From Alistipes senegalensis JC50 (GTDB taxonomy: Bacteria > Bacteroidota > Bacteroidia > Bacteroidales > Rikenellaceae): 64,000 nt of DNA. A program made the translations under genes and the position numbers. Every line of letters starts with the position of its first letter. Position 1 is the first letter of the stretch. The stretch covers positions 3,596,001-3,660,000 of the forward strand of contig NZ_CP102252.1 in the NCBI RefSeq assembly GCF_025145645.1, given 5' to 3'. Shown here one piece after another: positions 48,126-56,027 of this stretch. Under the pieces are notes generated by a model. The model was not told the origin of the DNA. It saw only the letters and a program-made list of their open reading frames with translations, and did no database searches.

Positions 48126-49418
48126 ATGAAAGATTTTACACCTACTTCCTACACCTTGGAGTGCGTCGCCACGGGGCGCGAATTCGAGGACACCGGCTGG
48201 ATGCTCGCCGATCCGCAGTACAAGGAACCGTCGCTCGTCCGCGCCAAATACGCCCGCAAACAGCTCGACGTGAAGCCCGCCGAGTGGGGGCTCTACCGCT
48301 TCTGCGACTGGCTGCCCGTGCGGCGCATCCTCAAGGGCTCGTCGGCTCCCGTGACCTACAAGAGCAAGGGGCTGGCCAAGCACCTCGGGTTGGAAAACCT
48401 CTGGATCACCTTTAACGGCTACTATCCGGCCATCGGAGCCACGATGACTACGTGTTCTTTCAAGGAGACCGAAGCCTATTCGGTCTGCGGCCGCGCCGCT
48501 GCCGACGAACAGCGCGTGCTGGTCGTGGCCTCGGCCGGAAACACGGCCCGCGCCTTCGCCAAGGTCTGCTCCGACAACAACATCAAGTTGCTGTTGTCGG
48601 TTCCCTACGACAATATCGACGCACTGTGGTTCGACGAACCGCTGAACCCCTGCGTGAAACTCATTTCGTGCGACAAGGGGGGCGATTATTTCGACGCCAT
48701 CTACCTGAGCGACCTGGCGTTGAAAGGCCCGGGCTTCTATGCCGAGGGCGGGGCCAAGAACATCGCGCGCCGCGACGGCATGGCTTGCACGGTCCTCTCG
48801 GCCGTGACGACCATCGGCCGCATTCCCGACTATTATTTTCAGGCCGTGGGCAGCGGTACGGGAGCCATCGCCGCCTGGGAGGCCAACATGCGCCTGATCG
48901 AGGACGGCCGCTTCGGCACGAACACCATGAAGATCATGGTGTCGCAGAACGCGCCGTTCGTCCCGATGTACGACGCTTGGCGGGCCGATTCGCGCAAGAT
49001 GCTGCCGTACGACGCCGACAAGGCGCGCCGCGATGCGGAGATCATCGACGCTAAGGTGCTGTCGAACCGCCGTCCGCCCTACGCCATCGCCGGCGGACTC
49101 TACGACGCGCTGAAAGCCACCGGCGGCGAGTTCTTCGTAGCCACGAACGCTATGGCCCGCAAGGCCCGCAAGCTCTTCCACGACCTCGAAGGCGTGGACA
49201 TCTATTCGGCGGCCGGAGTCGCTACGGCGTCGCTCATCAACGCTGTCGCTGCCGGAAAGATCGAGAAGGACGCCACCGTCATGCTCAACATCACGGGCGG
49301 CGGCGAGGAGCACTTCAAGGAGGGCAAGGAGCTCTGGTACCTCAAGCCGAGCCACGTCTTCCCGCTCGACCCCGACCCTGCGAATGTGGTGGAGACGGTC
49401 GAGGCATTGTTCAACTGA
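48126..49418 (+). CDS. Cysteate synthase (PLP-dependent, threonine-synthase-like)
   Basis: 430 residues. A fold-II PLP enzyme: the PLP-Lys loop lies in MTTCSFKETEA, the phosphate-binding loop in VASAGNTARAFAKV, and VGSGTGAIAAWEAN and LNITGGGEEHFKEG follow. Length and these motifs match cysteate synthase, a threonine-synthase relative that swaps the phosphate of O-phosphoserine for sulfite to give L-cysteate. In methanogens this feeds coenzyme M; in Alistipes-like Bacteroidetes cysteate is the head-group precursor of sulfonolipids. No acyltransferase for the next lipid step lies in the window. It is in an operon behind nspC and ahead of a pectate lyase (20-nt gap). Threonine synthase activity is the main alternative. 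Confidence 0.87.
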   Translation: MKDFTPTSYTLECVATGREFEDTGWMLADPQYKEPSLVRAKYARKQLDVKPAEWGLYRFCDWLPVRRILKGSSAPVTYKSKGLAKHLGLENLWITFNGYYPAIGATMTTCSFKETEAYSVCGRAAADEQRVLVVASAGNTARAFAKVCSDNNIKLLLSVPYDNIDALWFDEPLNPCVKLISCDKGGDYFDAIYLSDLALKGPGFYAEGGAKNIARRDGMACTVLSAVTTIGRIPDYYFQAVGSGTGAIAAWEANMRLIEDGRFGTNTMKIMVSQNAPFVPMYDAWRADSRKMLPYDADKARRDAEIIDAKVLSNRRPPYAIAGGLYDALKATGGEFFVATNAMARKARKLFHDLEGVDIYSAAGVATASLINAVAAGKIEKDATVMLNITGGGEEHFKEGKELWYLKPSHVFPLDPDPANVVETVEALFN

Positions 49419-49438
49419 CGCTTCAGATCAACCGGGTT

Positions 49439-50539
49439 ATGAAAAAGATTGTCATCGTTTTGGCTTTCGCAGCGGCGGCTGTTTCGGCCGCTGCCCAGAC
49501 GCAGCCGGAGGTGTCGTCCAAGCGTTTCGCCGATGCCGTGAACCATTGGAACAAGGAGCACGGCAAGCAGACTTACGAACGCTACACGCCCGACCAGTTC
49601 CGCGGGATCGCCGACAATATCGTGGCTTACCAGAACGCCGACGGCGGCTGGCCCAAGAACCTCGACATGATGGCGAAACTCGATCCTGATTCGGTGAAAG
49701 CCTCCCTCAAGCCGCGCCACCGGCTTTCGACGCTCGACAATGCCAATGTCTACACGCAGGTCGAGTATCTTTCGAACGTTTTTCTGCTGACGGGCGACAG
49801 CGTTTACTGCCGATCCGCCCGCCGGGGCATGGAGTACATGCTTGCGACGCAATACTCCAACGGCGGCTGGCGGGGATGGGACGCCGACGCAGTGACCTTC
49901 AACGACGGCATCATCTGCGGCGTGCTTTCGACCTGGCAGGAGGTGCTCGCTGGAAAACCCCTCTATGCGTGGGTGGACGACGGTCTGAAAGCCCGGATAC
50001 AGGCTTCGTGGGACCGGGGCATCGACCTGATCCTCAGAACTCAATGGGTGCAGGCGGGCGTGAAGACCGTCTGGGCTCAGCAGTACGACCACGAAACCCT
50101 GCAACCCGTCAAGGCCCGGGCTTATGAACTCCCGGGGCTGTCGGCTTCCGAGAGCGCCGACATCGTGATGCTGCTGATGCGCATCAAAAAGCCGTCGCCC
50201 GAGGTCGTCGAGGCCGTCGAGGCCGCCGCCGCATGGTTCGACCGCACGAAGATCACGGGCAAAAAGGTCGAGACCGTTTCGGTGCCCGAAGGGTTGGAAG
50301 AGGATCGGAAGATCAAAAAGGACCGGATTTTGGTCGATGATCCCGATGCCGCCCCGATTTGGCCGCGTTACAGCGAGTTGTCCGATAACCGGCCTTTCTT
50401 TGCCACGCGCGAGGGGGTGAAGGTCTACGATCTGCGCGAAGTCCCCGCCGAGCGGCGCGTGGGCTATTCGTGGTACGGAACGTGGGGCGGCAAGGTGCTG
50501 AAAAAATATCCCGAGTGGCATCGGAAACTCGGAAAATAG
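49439..50539 (+). CDS. Pectate lyase, polysaccharide lyase family 10
   Basis: 366 residues. Signal peptide (to about residue 20, SAAAQ). The PL10 helical barrel shows YQNADGGWPKNLDM, STLDNANVYTQVEYL, YSNGGWRGW and the catalytic-region KARAYELPGLSASES with the conserved Arg. It cleaves polygalacturonate by beta-elimination in the periplasm or outside. It shares no pathway with the cysteate synthase gene 20 nt upstream, yet spacing implies a common transcript, ending at the terminator 50563-50588. No SusC/SusD pair is adjacent. Confidence 0.92.
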   Translation: MKKIVIVLAFAAAAVSAAAQTQPEVSSKRFADAVNHWNKEHGKQTYERYTPDQFRGIADNIVAYQNADGGWPKNLDMMAKLDPDSVKASLKPRHRLSTLDNANVYTQVEYLSNVFLLTGDSVYCRSARRGMEYMLATQYSNGGWRGWDADAVTFNDGIICGVLSTWQEVLAGKPLYAWVDDGLKARIQASWDRGIDLILRTQWVQAGVKTVWAQQYDHETLQPVKARAYELPGLSASESADIVMLLMRIKKPSPEVVEAVEAAAAWFDRTKITGKKVETVSVPEGLEEDRKIKKDRILVDDPDAAPIWPRYSELSDNRPFFATREGVKVYDLREVPAERRVGYSWYGTWGGKVLKKYPEWHRKLGK

Positions 50540-50562
50540 CCGCGCTTCGGGCGCAACTTCTC

Positions 50563-50588
50563 AAAACGGGTCCCAAGGACCCGTTTTT
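50563..50588 (+). terminator. Intrinsic terminator of the pectate lyase transcript
   Basis: AAAACGGGTCC, CAA, GGACCCGTTTT stem, ending in T5. Confidence 0.85.
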
Positions 50589-50619
50589 CGTCTGTGTGGC
50601 TATGCCTTGGATCTTCCTG

Positions 50620-50724
50620 CCCGGCAAAATGCGAGCGAGCTTGCTTTTGCGCTCGCTTATCCGTATCTTTGCGGCGGCTTGAGCCGAGGGGTGCAGCCGG
50701 ACCGGCTCGAACCGCTGTTTTTTA
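50620..50724 (+). promoter_or_regulatory. Promoter repeat copy plus 5' leader hairpin of a TonB receptor
   Basis: 50620-50674 resembles the repeats at 12286-12430 and ends in the -7 box TATCTTTG (50664-50671). Right at the predicted RNA start, 50674-50686 pairs with 50703-50715 (12 of 13 positions, one a U-G wobble) around a 16-nt loop, followed by a T6 run (50718-50723). This is a terminator-like hairpin between promoter and ATG (50745). It shows no B12-box, so I do not call a cobalamin riboswitch. Confidence 0.6.
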
Positions 50725-50744
50725 TTAACCCAAATTTCAAACAC

Positions 50745-52733
50745 ATGGAAAACATCCAGGCAAAACAATGCCCCGCTACTCACTGGCGGCGTTGGAACCG
50801 CAAGGGCTGGTCGGTCTTTGCGAGTCTGCGCCGCTGCTGGGCGATCGGGGTTCTCTCCGTCGGGATGTCGATCCTGTTGCTTGCGACGCAGGGTGCGTCC
50901 GCGCAGAATGCCGATACGGCCGCTGTCCTCAAAACGTGGAGGATACGGGAGGTCGGCATCACGGGGAGCCAGACGGCTCCCGTGCGCAGCGCCCAGTCGC
51001 ACACCCCGCTTTTCGACCGGAAAGCTCAGGCCCCGGCGCCTGTCCAGACTCTGGAAGCCGCCCTGCGCCTCGCTCCTTCGGTCGATGTCCGCGAGCGCGG
51101 AGGCAAGGGAGCACAGGCCGACATCTTCATCCGGGGAGGCTCTTTCGACCAGACCATGGTCCTTCTCAACGGCATCGACTTCACCGATGCACGCACCGGA
51201 CACCAGTCCCACGCGCTGCCCGTCGATCTCGACTGCATTTCGTCCGTCGAACTGCTCGACGGTGTGCCGGGCGTCGGCGCCTATGCCGGGGCGGTGAACA
51301 TCCGCACCGCGCCGCTGCGGCCCACCTACCTGCGCTTCGAGGGTTCGGGCGGCCAGTACGGCTATGCCTATGCCAACCTCTCGGGAGCGGTGACCTCGGG
51401 CCGTTTTTCGGTGCTCGGGGCGGCCTCTTACCGCCGCAGCGACGGCTACCGGCACAACACCGATTTCTCGAATTACAACGCTTTCGTGCGTGCGACCTGC
51501 GACGGCGGGCCGGCCGGGTTCTTCGACCTGCAAGCCGGGTGGCAGGACCGCGATTTCGGCTCCAACGGCTTTTATGCGGCTTACAATCCCGACCAATGGG
51601 AGCACACCGCAACGGCGCTGGCGTCGTTGCGGTGGCTGAAGACCGCGGGCCGCTTCTCGCTGGGAGCCGCCGTGAGCTACCGCAAGAATTTCGACCGCTA
51701 CGACTGGACGCGCGGAACGGCGATGAACCGTCACAACACGGACAATGCGGGTGCGAAAGCGTGGGCCGACTGCGATTGGGCGGCGGGTAAGACCTCGCTG
51801 GGCGCCGACTGGGCCTTCAACCATATTTACAGCACGAATCTGGGCGAGAAACTCGCGGTTCCCGAAGGGCACTACACCCACGCCAAGGCGCGCCATACGG
51901 GCAACATCTGGCTGCGGCACGCGAAGGAGTGGCGGCATTTCGATGCGGCCGCTTCGGCGGGCGTCAGCCTCACACCCTACGGCACATCGGCGTTGTGGAG
52001 CCTTTCGGCCGGGTGGACGCCCGTCGAGGAGCTGCGCGTCGGCGCAGGGGTGTGGCAGTCGATGCGCCTGCCGACCTTCACGGACCTCTACTACACGTCG
52101 CCGGCCCAGATCAACAATCTTGATCTCGTGCCGGAACACGCTGTGACATACCGTATCGGCGCCGATTATCTCAAGCATTGCTGGAACATTTCGGCGCAGG
52201 TTTACTACCGGGCCGGACGCGACATCATCGACTGGGTGTGGCGCGAGGATATGGGCGACAAATGGCACTCCGAGCAGTCGAGCCGTCTCGACACTTTCGG
52301 GGCCGAGCTGGCGGGCGGCTACGCCTCGGCGGAAGGCTTCCTGCGGCGCGTGACGCTCTCCTACGGCTACATCACGACCGACCGCAACGCGGATGTCATC
52401 GCCCGGAGCGCTATGGACTTCATGCGCCACAAGGCGGCATTGGCCGTCGAGGTGCGTTTCCTGCGGCGGATGTCGCTGGCGCTGACCGGCTCGGTCTACG
52501 ACCGCAACGGCAGCTACACCCACTATCCGGTGGCGGGGGATGCCTCCGTCACCGAGGTCCGCAGCTACGAGCCCTATTTCCTGCTCGACGGGCGTCTGTC
52601 GTGGGAGAAGGGTATCTGCCGGCTCTATGTCGATGCCACGAACATCACCGACACCCGTTACTGCGACATCGGCGGCATTCGTCTGCCGGGTTTCTGGTGT
52701 ACGGGCGGGGTGGTGCTGACCATCGGCCGCTGA
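50745..52733 (+). CDS. TonB-dependent receptor (BtuB/siderophore-receptor size)
   Basis: 662 residues from MENIQAKQCPATHW. The long basic N-terminus (HWRRWNRKGWSVFASLRR) before a hydrophobic segment ending GASAQ is an extended signal sequence. The plug domain follows (about 75-190: RLAPSVDVRERGGKGAQAD, IFIRGGSFDQTMVLLNGID), then a 22-strand barrel ending FWCTGGVVLTIGR. Size and lack of a carboxypeptidase-like domain fit cobalamin or siderophore receptors rather than SusC. The leader hairpin suggests attenuation control. An extension to 50607 would include the promoter and is rejected. Confidence 0.88.
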   Translation: MENIQAKQCPATHWRRWNRKGWSVFASLRRCWAIGVLSVGMSILLLATQGASAQNADTAAVLKTWRIREVGITGSQTAPVRSAQSHTPLFDRKAQAPAPVQTLEAALRLAPSVDVRERGGKGAQADIFIRGGSFDQTMVLLNGIDFTDARTGHQSHALPVDLDCISSVELLDGVPGVGAYAGAVNIRTAPLRPTYLRFEGSGGQYGYAYANLSGAVTSGRFSVLGAASYRRSDGYRHNTDFSNYNAFVRATCDGGPAGFFDLQAGWQDRDFGSNGFYAAYNPDQWEHTATALASLRWLKTAGRFSLGAAVSYRKNFDRYDWTRGTAMNRHNTDNAGAKAWADCDWAAGKTSLGADWAFNHIYSTNLGEKLAVPEGHYTHAKARHTGNIWLRHAKEWRHFDAAASAGVSLTPYGTSALWSLSAGWTPVEELRVGAGVWQSMRLPTFTDLYYTSPAQINNLDLVPEHAVTYRIGADYLKHCWNISAQVYYRAGRDIIDWVWREDMGDKWHSEQSSRLDTFGAELAGGYASAEGFLRRVTLSYGYITTDRNADVIARSAMDFMRHKAALAVEVRFLRRMSLALTGSVYDRNGSYTHYPVAGDASVTEVRSYEPYFLLDGRLSWEKGICRLYVDATNITDTRYCDIGGIRLPGFWCTGGVVLTIGR

Positions 52734-52786
52734 TTCTTTCCGGGCCGCGGACTTTTGTGAAACGCGGCTCTTCCCGGCTGCAACCG

Positions 52787-52824
52787 AGGGTTCGGCGCAT
52801 CGCGCCGAACCCTTTCTGTTTTTT
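52787..52824 (+). terminator. Intrinsic terminator of the TonB receptor gene
   Basis: AGGGTTCGGCGC and GCGCCGAACCCT stem with T-rich tail ending in T6. Confidence 0.85.
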
Positions 52825-52952
52825 GCCGGATTGCCGGGAAGCCGGCATGCGAAGGGTACGATGTCGTGACGGAGACCTCGCCGTTTTGGCCGGAGCTTCG
52901 GCGGCCGTGCGGAAAAACGCCTCCGGGAGGTACGGAATGCGGATATATTGCT

Positions 52953-52960
52953 TACTTTTG
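52953..52960 (+). promoter_or_regulatory. Promoter -7 box of the EamA transporter gene
   Basis: TACTTTTG, 19 nt before the ATG at 52980; matches TAnnTTTG. Confidence 0.55.
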
Positions 52961-52979
52961 CGGTCGTAAACGGAATCGT

Positions 52980-53858
52980 ATGAATCGTGTCGAAGGTATT
53001 CTTTGGGCGGCCCTCTCGTCATCGACTTTCGGACTGGCTCCGCTGTTCACCCTGCTGCTGATCGGCGCGGGGTATTCGTCGTTTGAGGTGCTGACCTACC
53101 GCTGGGGCGTGGCGTCGCTCTGCTTGGCAGCCTACGGCGTGGCGACGGGGTGCAGTTTCCGGCTCGGCGGGCGTCAGCTGGGCACGGTGTTCCTGCTGAG
53201 CCTTTTCCGGGCCGCCACGTCGCTGAGCCTGGTGATCGCCTACCAGAACATCGCCAGCGGGATGGCTTCGACGATCCATTTCATGTATCCGCTGGTCGTG
53301 GCGCTGGCCATGATGTGCTTCTTCCGCGAGCGCGGCTCGGTGTGGACCTTCGCCGCCGTCGGCCTGTCGATCGTCGGGGCCGTGCTGCTGTCGCAGGGAA
53401 ACGCTGGATTCGCACGCGGAAACACGACGCTGGGCATCGTGTCGTCGGTGGTGTCGGTCGTGGCCTACGGCGGCTACATCGTGGGCGTGCGTAAGAGCCG
53501 CGCCGTGGAGATCGACTCCACGGTGCTGACCTGCTATGTGATGGCTTTCGGTGCGCTGATGTTCATCGTCGGCGGATGTTTCACGGGCGGCATCCGTCTT
53601 GAAACCGATCCGCATACGTGGCTCTATATCCTCGGCATCGCCCTGCCCGCGACCGCCGTGTCGAACATGGCGCTGGTGCGGGCCATCAAGTGCATCGGGC
53701 CGACGCTGACCTCGATTCTCGGCGCTATGGAGCCGCTGACGGCCGTGGTGATCGGGGTGTGGGTCTTCGGCGAGCCCTTCACGGCGCAGGGGGCGGGAGG
53801 CATTCTGCTGATCGTCGCGGCGGTGACGACGGTGGTTCTGCACAGCCGGCGGGCCTGA
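52980..53858 (+). CDS. EamA/DMT family transporter
   Basis: 292 residues from MNRVEGILW, set by the promoter just upstream. Ten hydrophobic helices in two EamA repeats: repeat 1 ends FFRERGSVWTFAAVGLS, repeat 2 contains ILGAMEPLTAVVIGVWVFG and EPFTAQGAGGILLI, the conserved E-P-x-x-A motif. Members export amino acids, nucleosides or other metabolites; the substrate is unknown. It is a single-gene unit that converges on the EEP gene across a shared terminator. Confidence 0.92.
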   Translation: MNRVEGILWAALSSSTFGLAPLFTLLLIGAGYSSFEVLTYRWGVASLCLAAYGVATGCSFRLGGRQLGTVFLLSLFRAATSLSLVIAYQNIASGMASTIHFMYPLVVALAMMCFFRERGSVWTFAAVGLSIVGAVLLSQGNAGFARGNTTLGIVSSVVSVVAYGGYIVGVRKSRAVEIDSTVLTCYVMAFGALMFIVGGCFTGGIRLETDPHTWLYILGIALPATAVSNMALVRAIKCIGPTLTSILGAMEPLTAVVIGVWVFGEPFTAQGAGGILLIVAAVTTVVLHSRRA

Positions 53859-53863
53859 CGAAA

Positions 53864-53890
53864 AATCCCGGAGCGACGAGCTCCGGGATT
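53864..53890. terminator. Bidirectional terminator between EamA and EEP genes
   Basis: AATCCCGGAGC and GCTCCGGGATT perfect 11-bp stem, five-base loop. Confidence 0.75.
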
Positions 53891-53896
53891 CTTGTT

Positions 53897-54733
53897 TCAC
53901 AGCGTGAAGGTCATGGCGATCGGGTAATGGTCCGAGATGAACGGCGCCCCGTAGTTGCCGTCGAGCGTCGTGAAACTCAGGCACCTGAGCTTGCCCCGCC
54001 AGTAGAGGTGGTCGATCACGATCGTGTCGGGGGCCGAGCCGAATCCGTTGAAGGTCCCTTTGCCGTCCGTCTTCGGCGCCTTGTCGCGGACCGATTTCAT
54101 GTATTTGGCCAGCGGTCTGAAGATCGGGCTGTCAACCGGGGTGTTGAAATCTCCGCCCAGCACGGCCGTGCCCTTCGGGCCTGCTATGCGTTGTATCTCG
54201 CCGACGATCAGTTTGACGGACTCTTCGCGGGCGATCTTGCCGCGGTGGTCGAGGTGGGTGTTGAAGTAGAAAAACTCCTTGCCCGAATTTTTGTCGCGCA
54301 GTTCGACCCATGTCATCGTGCGGTTGCAGGCGCCGTCCCAGCCCCGCGACACCTCGGCAGGGGTTTCGCTGAGCCACAGCGTGCCGCTGTCCACCAACTC
54401 GAAGCGGTCGCGGAGGTAGTAGATCGCCATGATCTCGCCGCCTTCGGCTCCGTCGTCGCGTCCCACGCCGACACGGGCGTACTGCGGGCATTCGGTGTCG
54501 ATGTATTGCAGCTGGTCGATCAGCCCCTCCTGCACGCCGAATACGTCGGGCGCCTCCTGCCGGATCATCTGCGGCGTGGCGTGGCGGCGTTTCATCCAGG
54601 CGTTGTCGCCGTCCCGGGCGCCGCTGTTGCGCAGGTTGTAGGAGATCAGTTTGATCGGCCGCGGGCCGTCGCCGGCGATTGCCGGCATGGAAAAACAGGC
54701 TGCGAGGAGCAGCAGAAGTGCGGTTTTTTTCAT
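53897..54733 (-). CDS. Secreted endonuclease/exonuclease/phosphatase family protein
   Basis: 278 residues from MKKTALLLLL; signal peptide to about residue 21 (MPAIAG). The EEP fold is complete: LISYNLRN (Asn), DVFGVQEGL (metal Glu), FFYFNTHLDH (catalytic His), LGGDFNTP (Asp/Asn) and a C-terminal ISDHYPIAM His. Bacteroidetes secreted members may hydrolyse nucleic acids, phospholipids or inositol phosphates; this one cannot be assigned. The ATG overlaps the stop of the MalY-type gene by one base (TAATG), so the two are coupled. Confidence 0.9.
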   Translation of the reverse strand: MKKTALLLLLAACFSMPAIAGDGPRPIKLISYNLRNSGARDGDNAWMKRRHATPQMIRQEAPDVFGVQEGLIDQLQYIDTECPQYARVGVGRDDGAEGGEIMAIYYLRDRFELVDSGTLWLSETPAEVSRGWDGACNRTMTWVELRDKNSGKEFFYFNTHLDHRGKIAREESVKLIVGEIQRIAGPKGTAVLGGDFNTPVDSPIFRPLAKYMKSVRDKAPKTDGKGTFNGFGSAPDTIVIDHLYWRGKLRCLSFTTLDGNYGAPFISDHYPIAMTFTL

Positions 54734-55899
54734 TATCGTAGAGTTAGTGCTTTTTTCAGTCGTTCGAGCCCGTCGGCCAGCAGCGTCCGCGGGCAGGCGA
54801 TGTTCAGGCGGATGAATCCCTCGCCCGCCGCGCCGTAGATCGACCCGGGGTTGACGAAGAGGCGTCCGTCGGCGAGCAGCCGCGCCGCAAGCGCCTCCGA
54901 GGTCATGCCTGCGGCGCGGCAGTCGATCCACGCCAGATAGGTGCCTTCGAGGGGCAGCACGGGGTATTGCGGCAGTTCCCGGGCGAGGAAGTCCCGCAGG
55001 AAGAGGTAGTTTTCGTAGAGATAGGCGTTGAGCGCGTCGAGCCACTCGGCGCCCTCGTCGTAGGCCGCCGTAAGGGCTTCGATGGCGAAGGGGCTGATCT
55101 CTCCCGTTTCATTCAGCGCGAGCGCCTGGCCGATGCGCTCCCGGATTGCGGCATCCGCGGCGAAGATGTTGGCCACTTGCAGTCCTGCGAGGTTGAAAGC
55201 CTTGCTCGGGGAGGTGCAGGTGACCGAGCGGCGTGCGAATTCGTCCGAAAGCGAGGCGAAGGGCGTATGGCGGAATCCGGGCATGATGAGCTCGCAATGG
55301 ATTTCGTCGGCGACGACGAAGACATCGTTGCGCAGGCAGATCTCGCCGATGCGCCGCAGTTCCTCCGGTGTCCAGACGCGCCCCGCAGGGTTGTGGGGAT
55401 TGCAGAGAATCATCAGCTTCACCGCCGGATCGGCGGCCGTGCGTTCCAAAGCGTCGAAATCAATCGTGTAGGTGTTGTCGCGGCAGGTCAGTTCGCATTC
55501 GGCGGCCGCGCAGCCGCTGTTGGCGACGGAGATGAAGAAGTGGTTGTAGACGGGAGTTTGCATCAGCACCTTGTCGCCCGGGCGGGTCAGCGCCCGGAGG
55601 ATGGCCGAGAGGGCGGGAATCACGCCGGTCACAGGGCGTATCCATTCGCGCGCGGGAGCCCATCCGTGCCTCCGTGCGAACCAGCCCGTAATTGCCGCAT
55701 AGTAGCTCTCCGGGACCTTCGCATAACCGAAGATGCCGTGTTCGACCCTGCGGCGAAGTGCCTCGACGACGGCCGGGGCCGTCCTGAAATCCATGTCCGC
55801 CACCCACATCGGCAGGATGTCGTCGGCGGGTTTCTCGTCCCACTTCAGCGAGTGCGTGCCCCGCCGCGGGATCGGTTCGTCGAAATCGTAGTTCATCAT
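54733..55899 (-). CDS. MalY/PatB-type PLP C-S lyase (aminotransferase class I/II fold)
   Basis: 388 residues. The N-terminus (RRGTHSLKWDEKPADDILPMWVADMDF) is the PatB/MalY signature. LILCNPHNPAGRVW, VVADEIHCELIMPG and the PLP Lys in CTSPSKAFNLAGLQ follow. The family cleaves cystathionine or cysteine to pyruvate, ammonia and a thiol, and in some species also acts in methionine synthesis or as a regulator. It is the first gene of a two-gene unit with the secreted EEP protein, an unexplained pairing. Confidence 0.93.
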   Translation of the reverse strand: MMNYDFDEPIPRRGTHSLKWDEKPADDILPMWVADMDFRTAPAVVEALRRRVEHGIFGYAKVPESYYAAITGWFARRHGWAPAREWIRPVTGVIPALSAILRALTRPGDKVLMQTPVYNHFFISVANSGCAAAECELTCRDNTYTIDFDALERTAADPAVKLMILCNPHNPAGRVWTPEELRRIGEICLRNDVFVVADEIHCELIMPGFRHTPFASLSDEFARRSVTCTSPSKAFNLAGLQVANIFAADAAIRERIGQALALNETGEISPFAIEALTAAYDEGAEWLDALNAYLYENYLFLRDFLARELPQYPVLPLEGTYLAWIDCRAAGMTSEALAARLLADGRLFVNPGSIYGAAGEGFIRLNIACPRTLLADGLERLKKALTLR

Positions 55900-55995
55900 A
55901 CTATGTAATACGCAGAATTGCCACCGAAGGTTTCAGCGGCTGTTTTTATTTCCGTTTTTCGTTCCGCGCGATGGCGGGGTGTCGCTGAAATGATA

Positions 55996-56003
55996 TATAT
56001 TTG
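55996..56003 (+). promoter_or_regulatory. Promoter -7 box of the NtrC-type regulator gene
   Basis: TATATTTG, 24 nt before the ATG at 56028; matches TAnnTTTG and rules out the in-frame upstream start at 56001. Confidence 0.6.
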
Positions 56004-56027
56004 TGCCGGGAACGACTCTCGAAGACT

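Noticed and set aside
50620..50745. Cobalamin riboswitch ahead of the BtuB-sized TonB receptor
   Set aside because: The leader is only about 70 nt from the predicted start and lacks a B12-box or the usual multi-stem layout.
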